A stretch of 64,000 nucleotides of DNA. Origin: Closterium sp. NIES-65. Its lineage: Eukaryota > Streptophyta > Zygnematophyceae > Desmidiales > Closteriaceae. Positions 1 through 26,800 of the stretch are shown in pieces. The notes below the pieces were generated by a model that saw nothing but the letters and a program-made list of their open reading frames with translations, had not been told where the DNA came from and did no database searches. Made by a program: the position numbers and the translations under genes. Location of the stretch: assembly GCA_948144175.1 (NCBI GenBank), contig CANXME010000229.1, positions 1 through 64,000 of the forward strand. The letters run 5' to 3'. How positions within the stretch are numbered: position 1 is the first letter of the stretch; the number at the start of each line of letters is the position of its first letter.

Positions 1-2721
1 GGACCCTAGGCCGAGACTGACAACCCAGAGCGCGGTACTCCAACCATTTGCTCATGACATATAGTGTGTTGCTTCGCAACATGACACCGACGGAGCAGCT
101 GGGAATTCGTTCCGACAAAACCTCACCTGCTCCTGCACTAGAAGCCTGGCGACACCTCACAAGGGTGTATCAGCCCAAGGACTTCGTGTCGTCGAGCCGA
201 CAAATACCCCATACCACGCATATACGATCTTCTAGACAAATTGCGCGGTGCAACGGTGTTTTCGAAGCTCGACCTATGGTCGGGTTACTAGCAGATTAAG
301 ATGGCAGACAACTCGATCCACAATATGGCATCCATACCAGATACAACTCCTACGAATATTTAGTGATGATGTGCGGACTCTGCAATGCACCATCAACATT
401 CCAGGCTGAGATGAATCACATCCTACGGCGCCTATTAGGCGAGTGTTTGGTGGTGTACCTAGACGATATCTTGATCTACTCAAAGAACATGAAGGAGCAC
501 GTGGAACATCTGCGAAAGTTTTCAAGATCTTGCGGAAAAACAAATTCCACGTGAAGCTATCAAAGTAGACTTCGACTTGAAGAAGGTGCAGTTTCTCAGG
601 CACAAGGTGAGTGCCAAAGGCATACACGTGGTTCCGCGGAAGATCGAAGCTGCCAAGAAGTGGAAAGTTCCTGAGAACGTAAAGGAGTTGCAACAGTTCC
701 TAGGCTTCACCAATTACTACAACATGTTCGTGCCACAGTACGCTAAGATAGCAGCGCCATTGACGAACTTACTGGAAAGGATACGCCCTATACATGAGAT
801 TCTTCTCAAGAGCAAGCCATTGAGCAGCTACAAACAACACTGACTACTGCACCTAAATTCATCCTACTAGATCAAGACATAGATTATGTGGTGGAAGCAA
901 ACGCTAGTGACCATGCATTCGGAGCAGTACTTATGCAGGATCCCAAACGCGCTTTGCAGCCCATCACCTATTTCAGTAAATAGCTACACACGGAGCAGAA
1001 CGGAATTACCCTATCCACAACAAGGAAGCCTTAGCGATAATCACAACCTTCAGGCATGGACGTGTTATCTAGAGGGAGCTATGACCACAGTCTACACGGA
1101 CCTCTGCAGTCTCAAATACATGAAGTCGTAGCCTACGCTCTCATGGCGACAGGTGCAGTGGATGGATTTCTTGGAAACACACTTTCAACCAGAAATCGTC
1201 TACAAGCTAGGGCTACAGAACAAGGCCAACGCACTGAGCCGCCCAGGACATGTCGCAGGCATCCAGCTCGATGGGATGAACCCTCTGCTAAAGTGTCTAT
1301 TCCAATATGGTACTCCGTGGATGCAGAGATCACTACAGCAAAGGAAACAGAAGCTGTTACAGTGGGAGAAAGACTTAGCAGTAAATAAAGGTTCATGGAA
1401 GATTTGGGTGCAGAACTATGCCCCACTTTGACATATCTTACTAGAGGAGTTTCACGACGTAGCATACGTGGGACATTTCGGGAACAACAAGATGTTAGGA
1501 GGAATAGCTATTACTACTGGCCCTGGATGGCAGCGACGTGCAGCAGTTCGCACCTCGGGCGAGACGTGGCAGCGGGTGAAGAGTAGCAAGTAGAAAAAGG
1601 CAGGGCTAGTTTGACCTCTACCCATACCGGAGTAGCCATGGCAAGTCGTTAGCTTGGACTTCATTACTAGGCTTCCTTCAGCCTCACGAGGGCATGATGG
1701 TATACTCATAGGTGATCGATACGTTCTCTAATACGAGACATTGAATTCTGACCAACGCCATGGCTACCGCTGAAGCAACTGCTCACCTCTTCTTCGACCG
1801 CATTGTCACCATCCATGGGCATCCCCGCTACACTCACATCGGATAGGGACCCAAAGTTCACAAGTAAGTTATGGAGGGAACTCGTGGGATTGTTGAGGAA
1901 GCTTGCGATCTCTTTGGTATACCACCTGCAGACTGACGGACAGACCAAGCGACTCGATCGGGTGGTTGAACAGTTACTACGGCAACTTACAAAGATCATG
2001 GCAACCATTAGGTAATACAATTACCGATGCTTAAGTTCACTTATAACAATGCATCGCACGCAACTACAGGGGAAATCTCCATTCTTCCTGTGTTACGGAC
2101 GAGACCACTTACACCACAGCAGCCAACCATACCGGCACACGTCCAAGCCGCACATGACTTTGTCACCGCCATGCAACAATCATGGGAGAAGACTCAGTGA
2201 CGTCTCACCATGATGCAGAACTCCCAGAAGTAGTATGCAGATCGACAACGATGATGCCGCTCAGTAGCAGTCGGAGATCAGGTGCTTCTCGACACACGCA
2301 ACTTGGACTTGTCTCATCTACCGTCCAAGCTCCGACCTCGCATCTGTTGAGGCAATGGTGATTTTGACTCCAGTGACATTCCGCTTGCGCTTACCAACTA
2401 CGTAGAAGCTTCACAATGCTTTCTATGTGCAGCTACTGAAGCCCTAACAAGAACCCCAATCAACATTTCCAGGGACGACAGCACCGCCACCACCACCTGT
2501 TCTCGTACAGATGAACCAGAGCACAAGGTGGAACGAATGAGTTCTTGTTCATCAACGTAGACACGGTGACACACTCGAGTTTGTGATACGTTGGAAGGGA
2601 TATGACATGTCAAAGGACAGTTGAGTTGTAGAAGTTGATATGGGCAACGCATGCCATGCTCTAAACAATTATCTTGTGAAGTGGGGTGTTTCTCACGCCA
2701 TGCAGCTTTGAGGGGGGAACG
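1..2721 (+). mobile_element. Degenerate Ty3/gypsy chromovirus pol, 5' end outside window
   Basis: Decayed pol of a Ty3/gypsy LTR retrotransposon, readable only by switching frames through many stops. In order: reverse transcriptase with the YLDD catalytic motif near 456-467 followed by ILIYSKN; the RT thumb and connection (FLRHKVSAKG, LQQFLGFTNYYN) at about 590-780; an RNase H trace (ANASDHAFGAVL) near 895-935; an integrase core trace (TSDRDPKFTSKLW, then QTDGQT) near 1830-1950; and a chromodomain-like end (LEFVIRWKGYD) near 2572-2610. That domain order and the chromodomain are typical of plant chromoviruses. No ORF is long enough to be functional. The part carrying gag, protease and the 5' LTR lies upstream of the window. 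Confidence 0.85.
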
Positions 2722-3075
2722 TGTGAGAGTACGACGGCCGTGCCTACTGAGATTTACCTATATTTATTTTACCTTGCATTATCTTGCTTAGTTTTGTTTT
2801 AGCTTGCATGCTTTTGCTTAATTGCCTAGTTTCGTTGCTTAACTATAATTATCATAGATGCACCGAAATAGCTTGTCTACACCGAATTCGGTGATTTTCG
2901 GTTGCCATCGAATTGCTTCTACTGAATTTGGTAAGGATCCGTTTAGGACACTTTGCAACCATCGGAACCTTCACGTAACACCTGGTTACCTTGCCTTGTG
3001 TCGAGCCTATATATATCTCGTGTTTTACCTAGGTGATCAATCAATCATTTCTGAACCCGTTCCTCGATCCTCACA
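2722..3075 (+). repeat. Probable 3' LTR of the gypsy element
   Basis: Directly follows a purine run (GAGGGGGGAACG) that would serve as polypurine tract. It begins TGTGAG and ends CTCACA, a perfect short terminal inverted repeat of the TG..CA type. A TATA-like run (CCTATATATATC) lies near 3005-3016, close to the 3' end. The partner LTR is not in the window, so the right boundary rests on the terminal motif alone. Confidence 0.55.
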
Positions 3076-5028
3076 GGGGAGCTTCACCATCCGGCGCATC
3101 AACTTGTGGTCCTACAGAAGGCCCTCGATGACATGCGTGATGTACGACGGCATCAAGTAGGCGACTCATTTCATCCGCAAGTCAAAAATTTGTTGCGCGC
3201 AGTTGAAGTATGCCGTCTCTGACTTATGCTTTCCAGGACTGAGGTTGGTCAACCACTACTCAGGTTGACCGATGAAGAGATAGTCAGCCGCCTTGTACGT
3301 CTTCATGATGAACGACCAGGCTTCGATTCTAGCTTCTTCACCAAGTCGGCAAGGCTTCCACGCCACTATCGGTGACCTTCCTCAGTTGCGCAGTCTTTAG
3401 CTGTAGCTCAATCGACTCCACCCACATCGTTAGGTCATGTCGACTTTGAGCACCTTGGGCACAGGGATTTTCTCCGGCGAAAACTTGAAGTAGCTTTACA
3501 TTAGGGTGATGCTGCGTCTCGCCCGGCTGACATATTCAACATTCACGTTGACCCTACTCCACTTCGCCAGGTAGCGACGTCGATCATCGATGACACCTCG
3601 CGCACATCCCTGCTGTTGCTGACCGCAGAACTTGCGCATGCGTCCCACCAACGTCAACGATGTCAGCTCTGACATGTCTTTGGATCACTTCGTGCACCAC
3701 CCTTGGACCTCCGTCAAAGAGGAGGTTGCCGTCTCCTTCGTTGTCCCCAACATGGGGAGCGACAGACTCTTCGTCGCCACTTCAATATCGGAAGGTGGAT
3801 GCTCGTGTCAAATAAGTAAGTTAACGATTCTCTTTTGTAGTGAAACTCGTGCTAATTTCACCTACAAGTAGAACGAACCTGCACAAGTGTAAACGATGCC
3901 GTGATCAGCCCGCACACTCGTAGCCTTCATCGCAGTCTACTCCCGTTGTACAGCGACTCCCTGGATGGTGCACCATATAATGTCAAGGCAAACTCGATAG
4001 AGCAAGAAAGGCATTGCAACACACCTAGCAACCTAGGAAGGTGACTTTCCAACAAAGCAAGGAAGGCATCTTGCTAATGCTGTAGCAAAGCGGCTTGCCA
4101 GTGCTGCACCAAGATGGACTGCCTATACTGCAATCGGAGGTGAACACGTCCGCACATGCGGATCACCTACAGTAAACAATGGCGTGCACATCGTGCACGT
4201 GATGCATATTCGCAGGTGTCGGGTTTTAGAGCACGTGGTGCTGTTTCTGCGTATCTACTTTTGCGAAAACCGCATGGGGCAAAATTCGCGCACATGCAGA
4301 ATCTCGGCAATCAGTTACTTTGTCGACCACCAAGACGTCGCTCAGCTGGCTTCCGCCGACCATTGGTCGAAGGTACGGTAGCTGCAAGATACATTGCTGC
4401 CGGACCAGATCAATTTGTGGTGGAACGCTGCAATCCATAGCCACCCAAATTTTACCAACTCTCTTCCTTTATAGAGTTGCATCCCACATGGTACGGAATT
4501 TACTCATGACTTGAGCAGTCTTTGTCTGCTACTCAAGCAGGAGGATGACACTAGCATAAAAATATTCCTCCATATATGGTAAAAACTACAGCGACATGGC
4601 AGAAAATAGTAAACAATGGTAGGGGCTACTAAAACATCTATAACAATAAAAAGAATATGAGTCCAGCCAATGATCTTCTCTTCCGACTACCATACTGTAT
4701 ATTTTGTATATTTATTCACTATGAATGACCTAAATCAATAAAACTAGTATGGTAACTAACAGATATACATTCTAACATCATACACAACAACTTGAACCGA
4801 CAAGGGCTGGTGTTGATTTTTGTTCGAGGTTGATACATGTTGATACCTGCGTGGCCCGTGCAAAGGGATAGGAGAGTGAGGGAAAGTGGAGGAAGGGGTG
4901 AGGGTTGAGAGCTGAAGAAAAACGCATCCAATGCTGTCTGGGCCATGGTCAAGCTGTGATAATCTTGTAGTATGCATGTCAAACCTGGAGCATTTGCAAA
5001 GCCTTGCGAAACCATGTGATACATGGTA
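3076..5028. other. Non-genic; possible gag-like relic on the minus strand
   Basis: No intact gene. The minus strand of about 3160-3500 reads as broken retroelement-like coding (for example KFSPEKIPVPKVLKVDMT and MKTYKAADYLFIGQPE separated by stops), perhaps a gag remnant, but I cannot assign it firmly. The remainder is AT-richer unique sequence and the 3' flank of the Rab gene. Confidence 0.3.
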
Positions 5029-5429
5029 TCATGGGCAACAAATACATGCGAATGGGAAAGTGCACACCTCGCGGTGTCGAGAGTGTATCATGTCGTAAAG
5101 TTGTTTGCTCTCCTTGGCGATGCACTGGAATGCCTCCTCAACATTGATGTCTGCTTTAGCGGACTGGATAAGAGTAAAACAGAGTGGGATGGGGATTGTG
5201 CCGCGATGAACAAATCCAAGCACATTCTGTATGAATGCAATATCAGAGAATACGAAACAAGGCAATGCCAGATTCATGCGTGTGCCAATTTTATAGCCAA
5301 CACAATCCACGTAAAGGGGGGGAAAACGTACGGTTTCGAAAAAGCTGAGATTGAACTCGTTAGCCAGTTGTTGCCCTTGTTCCTTGGTGATCACCTGATG
5401 TACAGCAAGGAGGACGAGGTTCAGAGAGT

Positions 5430-5497
<68 letters not shown>

Positions 5498-6908
5498 TGT
5501 TAACACTGGGCTTTCTCTTCAGAAATTTTTAGGAAGCCAGAGTTCACAACAGGCTGAAGCATGGTTCATGGTAAGTTGTGTTGAACAACTTACCCTCCGG
5601 TAGTCCATGTCAGCCTTGTTGCCGACAAGAACCACACGCACTCCGCGAGTCGAATGCTCCTCAATGCTCTTGATCCACCCTCGCACATCTGTGCACACAT
5701 GCAAAAAAACATCAGTTGGATATTTTAAAATTATAATAATGGAAATTACACAAACGAATGAGCGAAGAAATGACTACGAGCTTACTGTTGAATGATTTCG
5801 GGTCGGTGATGTCGTATAAGAGAATGATCCCATGAGCGTTCCGGTAGTAGGCTGCAAAGAGCCAGTACGAAAGAGCATGCATGACAGAGGACATCCGGTA
5901 GTGGCACAACAGATAACTGTGATAAAGATAGGCATGGCTTGGATGATGTGCAGCTGGGTAAAGCACAGTTAACAAACTCAGCAGATTCAGCTATGCTTGC
6001 CAATTGAACAAGATGAATCACACAACACGGATGATGGTCATATTTACCTTCAGTGATGGTGCGAAATTTCTCCTGCCCAGCTGTATCCCATATAGACATC
6101 TTCACCGGCTCACCATCGATTTCCATTGTGCGGATCAAGAAGTCAACTCTGCAGTCAAGAAAGGAAAAATAAAGGGTTTTACATAATCAGAAAGCACATA
6201 CTTACACTTCACTATAATCAGAATCCGCATACTTACTATCCAAACTAGGAGTATTGTTGCATGTGTGTGCATGTGAGTGTGTGCACAAACATGTGTGGCT
6301 GAGTGTGAAGAACTATGAGCGTGTGAGTTAATGTGCATATTGTTTTGGTCTGAGTTGGAGCAGAGGGAGAGAGGAAAGAGCAGGAAGGAAGGAAGTGGGG
6401 AAGGAGGCAGGGGACGTGGGAGAAGGAGAAGAGGGGAAAGGAAAAACTGTGTTGTACGTACCCAATTGTGGATGTGAGGTCGCTCCTAAAATTGTCTTCT
6501 GAAAACCGGAGAATAAGACTGCTCTTTCCCACAGCTGCCATGAACCACACGGAGAAATGTAGGGCGCAGAGAGAGAGGTATTGGATTCTGATTTGTGAGA
6601 GAAAAAGGACACTCGGTTATGTATCCATGTTTGTTGCAATTTTGGATGTGAACGCTACCCGTGTAAGCTTGGAAAAAGAATTTGCTGATAAAGCTATAAA
6701 TGCGAACCGAAGACCAACAAATAGATGGCTTCAAGCCATCAGGTCTGATGCCCCAAGTTGGGCCAAATTCTCGGAATGCTATCAGATAATTGCATGCACT
6801 GATAAGTTAAACCCGCAAATACTGCATACCACTGTCTCCGATAAGGAGAATCTTGACCGCTGCAGCAAGTTTGCTCTTCTGTCCTCTTGACGCGCTATAG
6901 TCCTTCAT
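5029..6908 (-). CDS. Rab-family small GTPase, seven exons
   Basis: A complete Ras-superfamily GTPase, most like Rab8/RabE-type secretory GTPases; such proteins cycle between GDP and GTP on membranes and direct vesicle traffic. Exons (minus strand): 6830-6908, 6462-6534, 6048-6148, 5786-5851, 5594-5688, 5332-5394, 5029-5163. All introns are GT..AG and phases join to 203 residues. Motifs: P-loop GDSAVGKS (about residues 24-31), switch I threonine in STIGVDF, switch [11 protein letters not shown] with the catalytic Gln, NKAD, and ETSAK. The C-terminus ends CICCP, a CCX-type double-cysteine that could be geranylgeranylated. In-frame ATGs lie upstream of the chosen start (for example in the MGYQNNV and MPRMG contexts), so the N-terminus could be longer. 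The tail is short for RabE, so subfamily is uncertain. Confidence 0.9.
5432..5494. repeat. (GA)n microsatellite in a Rab intron
   Basis: About 30 GA units in the intron between the exon ending DYRR and the exon starting VITKEQ. On the transcribed strand this is a (CU)n tract well upstream of the acceptor. Confidence 0.95.
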
Positions 6909-7698
6909 GACGTTATTTTGGTAACCCATCCTTGGCATATCTCGGACCTTATTGCACTTCCCACCGCTAATCCTTGACATAAGTTCACGGTCTTCTCTCT
7001 TCAGAAAAGGGGAGTTCGGTACGTCGATATCTGCTTCGAGGGTGGTAAAAACGCTGGTCTGGTCTGGACTAGGGTCTGGCGTTTTACACCTGATTGCAAT
7101 GCTGGTCGGAAGAGAAATAATGAGCTAGAAGAGTGACGTTGAATTGTTGGATGCTGCTGGCTGCCAAAATACCTTCACTAATTTGTGCAACCTCGCGACT
7201 CACAAAACTCGGCGTCTTGCTGAATTCAGATTCTCTGGTAAAGTGAGGCGTGTTTACCTTGACGACCACGCTTGACCAGTCCGTGGCAATTTATTTCAAC
7301 CAATCAACAACACTCACACAATGTTTGTTTGGCGATTCGGGGCAATGCCTTGTCCTAGTGGGTAGCGTTCCCCCCCCAACGTGAGAGCCTCTCGCGTTTC
7401 TTCGCCGTTTCTGGTTACTGGCGTGGCTCCGTTGTCAAAGCCAATTGACCTGCAGTGAAACTGGCTGAAAGTCGCCGTACTCAATATAGCATCCTTCACT
7501 GATTTATGCATTACTTGTTGAGCATCCAGTCAAATTCCCAGCCTACATCCATCAACAAGGTGACGCAAATGTAGGGAACAGACTGTGGCGTAGAGTTAAT
7601 AGCTTGACTGTCTTCCATGCAGTACTATTTCACATCAGACAGCATACAATCGCGAACCAGACTTTTCATACATGTTGCTACATCTAATCACCACTGCT
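6909..7698. other. Intergenic between Rab GTPase and L29, no gene seen
   Basis: Holds the presumed promoter of the Rab gene and the 3' flank of the L29 gene. No convincing ORF, RNA gene or repeat was recognised. Confidence 0.5.
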
Positions 7699-9068
7699 CT
7701 ATTTCTTCCATTCCTCCGGGTTGTAAGAGGGCGGTGGGCGTGGCACAATGCTCTTCTTCCACGCGCGGTCCACCTTTCGCGACTCCCTCTTCCCAACGCC
7801 CTGCTCCAACTCCCTCTCCCTCCTCACAGTCAGCATTCGTGCGATCTGCCAGGGACAGAAAAGTGATACAAATGAGACAATTTTGAAACCAACATACAAA
7901 TGAAGCACTCTATATATGTCCTGCCACACAGCAACTGCACAATATCTGTGCATGAGCAGATTCCAGAGCCACTTCAGTGAAGCTGGCAACATAGCCACCC
8001 ATACCAACCAATATGTAATAACCTATCAACTGTGCACACTGTACATCACACTGTACGTCCAACAGTACGTTCCACAGTACCTCAATCTCCCCCCTAGCAA
8101 TGAGCCTACACGGAAGAGCCTGCGCACATGGGCCTGCACACATGAGCTCCTCAATCTCCCCCCTAGTAATGAGCCTGCGCCCATGAGCCTGCACCCATGA
8201 GCCTGCACCCATGAGCCTGCACCCATGAGCCTGCACCCATGAGCCTGCACGCATGAGCCTGCACGCATGAGCCTGCACCCATGAGCCTGCACCCATGAGT
8301 CTGCACGCATGAGCTCCTGTTTTGAGTTTTGAGACGTCTCAAGACATGAGCTCGTGACCATGAGCCTGCGCCCACGAGACTGCGCGCATGAGCCTGCACC
8401 TATGAGCCTGCGCCCATAAGCCTGCGCGCATGTGTCGGTGCACAGTCCACCTATTCCCTCCCTCACTTTCTTCGCCTGCACCCCTTCCCCTCCTCAATCG
8501 ACTGTCCTCATCCCACGGATTCCCCCATCCATATTCTTCGCCTTTCTTCTGCCTCCTACCGCCCCCTCTTGTCCCCTCCCAAGCCCCATCGCTTGCCATC
8601 CCTCGTCCATTCATCTTTCCCCTCTCCCCTTCATCTGCAGATTTTCCACCCCGGTTCCCACTCCCCCCTCCACCATTCCCCCCTTCCCCTTTCCCATGTC
8701 CCCACTTCCCCCCGTGCCTCCCCATTTTCCTCACCTGCACTTTCCCCACCCGAAAGTTCCCAAAAGCTTCTCACCCGCTTGTGGATGCGGCCGAACTCGC
8801 TGGGCTTGAACTCGAGGCGCGTGGCCTGCTTGGCGCGCAGCAGGAAGAGCTCGCCCTTGAGGTCCACCACCGCCTGCTCGATCTCCGCCGTCCCCATCCC
8901 GCGGATCTCCGCCAGCTCCTCCTGCTTCTTCACCGCGCTCACGCGCACCGCGCCGCCGGATGCGGCGCGAGACGCGGAGGTGCTGGAGCAGGCGAGGGAC
9001 GGGAGCGAGAGGCGCTGGCTGCTGACGTGGCAGCTACGAGAGCTGGATAGGTTTGCCAGCCTGGCCGC
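7699..9068 (-). CDS. Plastid-type 50S ribosomal protein L29 (uL29c), 5' end unresolved
   Basis: Nuclear gene for a bacterial-type large-subunit protein, presumably of the plastid ribosome. Exon 8775-9068 encodes a Ser/Ala/Arg-rich stretch (LANLSSSRSCHVSSQR) that looks like a transit peptide, then the L29 core: EELAEIRGMG, IEQAVVDLKGELFLLRAK, RLEFKPSEFGRIHKR. It ends at a GTGAGA donor. Exon 7699-7845 continues IARMLTVRRERELEQG and ends SYNPEEWKK plus a TAG stop. IHKR joined to IARMLTV reconstitutes the L29 signature. The C-terminal extension of about 40 basic residues exceeds bacterial L29 (about 65 residues in all). An acceptor (CTCCCCAG) precedes the first listed exon, so a further 5' exon probably lies between about 9.08 and 9.4 kb; no ATG could be fixed. 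The intron carries a minisatellite and one of the palindromes. Confidence 0.85.
8163..8435. repeat. 14-bp minisatellite in the L29 intron
   Basis: Tandem copies of GAGCCTGC(A/G)CCCAT with point variants, about 15-19 units, interrupted near 8315-8360 by the palindrome at 8327-8344. A partial copy also sits near 8100-8150. Confidence 0.9.
8327..8344. repeat. Palindrome, GAGACGTCTC core
   Basis: TTTTGAGACGTCTCAAGA inside the L29 intron minisatellite. Weaker symmetry extends outward to GAGCTC on each side. Same family as the palindromes of the LRR gene introns. Confidence 0.85.
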
Positions 9069-11280
9069 CTGGGGAGAGACCAGGTGGGGGTGGATGGGTG
9101 GAAGGGTGGGGGACGAAGGGAAAAAAAGTAAGGAGACCAGAGGGTATAAACAAGTGGCTGCGGTGTTAGATGAGTGAGGCGTGAATACGTGATATTCGCA
9201 AAGAGGAGGAGGCTGGGATAGAAGCGGGAGCGGGATTCGAGAGCAGCCGAAGGGACCATTATACACCAGGGATGAACGTTCCTCATCACCCGTACTGAGA
9301 AGTAAGCTGAGACCGAGGGCATATCCGCAACTGAACACCGCTGGTGCTCTAGTTAGTGCTGTGGTCCGACGCGCTGACGACAAACTCGTTTAGAATCTGT
9401 ACGATTAGGGCATTTCTACAATATATTAACAGATTTATCGCGCGCTCTATTGATGGTGTGATCCGGCAGTCGGAGACTCGCTAAACCCTGCATAATTCAC
9501 CACTGGACGAGGAAGCAGTTCTCATTAGAGAGCTTTGCAACTACTGCAAACGACTCGTTTCAACGAAGTCAGAAAACTAAGGGAAACCCTGAAAAACGAG
9601 GTATCGACCAGACATCCTGCGAGGCAGAAAAGACAGGGAAGAACCGGAGACGGACTAGCGTAACCGTTGACCTGCACCAAACGCTGACAATGCACTCGCT
9701 TTGGAAATGTTTTATCTGCGAAAACAATCAAGGCTTCACAATGGAGCCAAGGAGGTTTCAGAGCGAAACCAAGAAGGCCTAATGCTGCCGGCATTCGCGA
9801 AGTACGAACGCAATATTCCTAGCCGTGCTCCCTCACCGTGCAGGCTGAGGCTTGCTGCAAGCAGGAAAGCGACGAGGACGCCATGGCTCCGCGCGACGAT
9901 CAAACCACGAGCAGTCTAGGCTGACCAAAATGAGTTCCTGCTTCCTAAGCAACTGAAGGTCACAAGAGTAGAGGGGTGGGCTGGGCTGGGAGTGGCAGAA
10001 GCAGAGGTAAGGGCAGGTAACACAAAAGCAGGGCCCGTATACATACATGTTAAGAAACGGTTAATTCTGTTTTGGAAGCAGTTCAGAACGATGCGGGCAA
10101 GAACCAGTTTGGATGTTCCTTGGGGTTGGTCGGGATGGATTGATGAGATGATGACGTGGAACGAGAAAGTGTGGAGCTGTGGGCTGGGAGCGTCCTCCAT
10201 ATAGGCGTTTGTGTCGTGGCTACCTCGCCAGTTTTTCTTATAGCAGAATCCGCACTGTTCAAAGCAGACAAAGGCTTTGTTCAATTGGCCGCCAAAGGTT
10301 GAGCATTATAGGGTAACCAGCTAACTCTAAAATCGAAGAGCCTTATATCCAGGCGGTACTCGAAGGGAGAACTCGATTGAGAACGAACTGTGTCGACGTG
10401 ACTGGGGAAAATTACGCTGTAGGTCCATATCCCAGTAAACTCTTTGTTGTACACGAAATGAACTGCCACGTTGCCACCAATTGTCAATAGGAGTGCACGA
10501 CAGCTTTGAAATCTTACACACCACACCCAACTTTTTGCATCAATTTTCAGCTGTAACCTGTTGCCGCATTTCCGGGTTTGTGACTGCAAACGCTCATGAA
10601 GTAGGGAAATTACGAACCAGGCAACTGCAGACAGGCAGTGTACTACAGTGTGGACATTTGATCAAATGAACCTCCCCTTCATTGGGGAACCGTGTACGGA
10701 ACCTGTCCTGACGATCTCCAGCCTGAGACACGTCCAAATTTCTGACACACGGAGTGTACCCCTCTGTTCATTGCAATGTGGGGCAGGGATGGAATGATTG
10801 CAGTCAATTACACGTATTTCCCAACCTGGTACTGTATCATCAATGCTTTGCGACCACCACATACCCCACGCGTCGAAACTTCGGATGCTGCGGAGAATGC
10901 CGTGGTGAACAAAAAGATCTTACAGCTGCCCCAGACCAACAAAAAGACAAAACTACTCTTTTGGCTCTGCGGAGAAGTTCACACTCCTTTGTTTCCACCT
11001 CCCCCACCAGATTCCCGCCAACGAACCGACTACTGCTCAGTCCAGACTTTTTACCTCCCACAGGTAACGGAACAGAACAGAAAGGTAGGTGGGTTTCTTG
11101 CTCTACTGTACGTAATTAGTTCTGCTGCTTGCTCTGCTGCTGCCTTTGTTCCTCCGCTCCACTCCGCCGCATCCCTCGTTTCCTTGGCGTCTCTTCGTTC
11201 CTCCCGCCCTTGCTCTCCTTGTCCAGCCTGCATCTCGATTCTCGTCGCACCGCCGCGTTTCATTCTCCGTCCTGAGTCGA
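9069..11280. other. Non-coding or unrecognised stretch
   Basis: May hold the first exon and promoter of the L29 gene near its right end on the minus strand. Several short ORFs exist but none shows a recognisable domain, splice-consistent extension or repeat structure. Confidence 0.4.
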
Positions 11281-11425
11281 TCCGAAGCTCCCATTCCGAA
11301 GCTCGCACACCGGAACTCACACTCCGTAGCTTGCATACACTCCGAAGCTCTCGTTCCGAAGCTCGCACTCCGAAGCTTTCATCCCGAAGCTCGCACTCCG
11401 AAGCTCGCATTCCGCCTCGCAAGTG
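11281..11425. repeat. 15-bp minisatellite upstream of the LRR gene
   Basis: Degenerate tandem copies of a unit like CCGAAGCTCGCACT (14-15 bp), about nine, lying roughly 100 bp ahead of the predicted LRR-extensin start. Confidence 0.75.
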
Positions 11426-11518
11426 ACACAACCGCCGCGTCGCCGTAGTACTTCTAGCCGGATTCGACACAATGGAAAGTGACGTAGTGAGAGCGTGACG
11501 TAGTACGAGTGTGACACT

Positions 11519-26478
<14,960 letters not shown>

Positions 26479-26502
26479 AGTTTATTTGCAATAAGGTGTA
26501 GG

Positions 26503-26800
26503 GGGGACTGGGAATGCTGTAGGGGGAACTGGGAATGCTGTAGGGGGGACTGGGAATGCTGTAGGGGGGACTGGGAATGCTGTAGGGGGGACTGGGAATG
26601 CTGTAGGGGGGACTGGGAATGCTGTAGGGGGGACAGGGGAATGCTCTAGTTGGGACTGGGAATGATGTAGCAGCGACTGGGAATGGTGTTGGGGGGACTT
26701 AGGCAGCTGTAACAGGGACTGGGAAAGCTGTAGTAGGGACTGGAAAAGCTCGGACTGGGAACGCTGCAGCAGGGACTGGGAAAGCTGTAGCAGGGACTGG
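26503..26800. repeat. 21-bp minisatellite after the LRR-extensin stop
   Basis: GCTGTAGGGGGGACTGGGAAT repeated about seven times with clean periodicity, then degrading to GCTGTAGCAGGGACTGGGAA forms. It starts directly after the downstream TAG, in the presumed 3' UTR. Confidence 0.9.

Noticed and set aside
7360..7450. Possible tRNA/SINE-like motif (CCTAGTGGGTAGCG)
   Set aside because: No B box at the right spacing and the A box does not fit consensus.
9069..9383. N-terminal extension of L29 into a 250-codon open frame
   Set aside because: The frame begins at a non-ATG codon, and a good acceptor precedes 9068; the upstream peptide is low-complexity and reads through probable intron and promoter.
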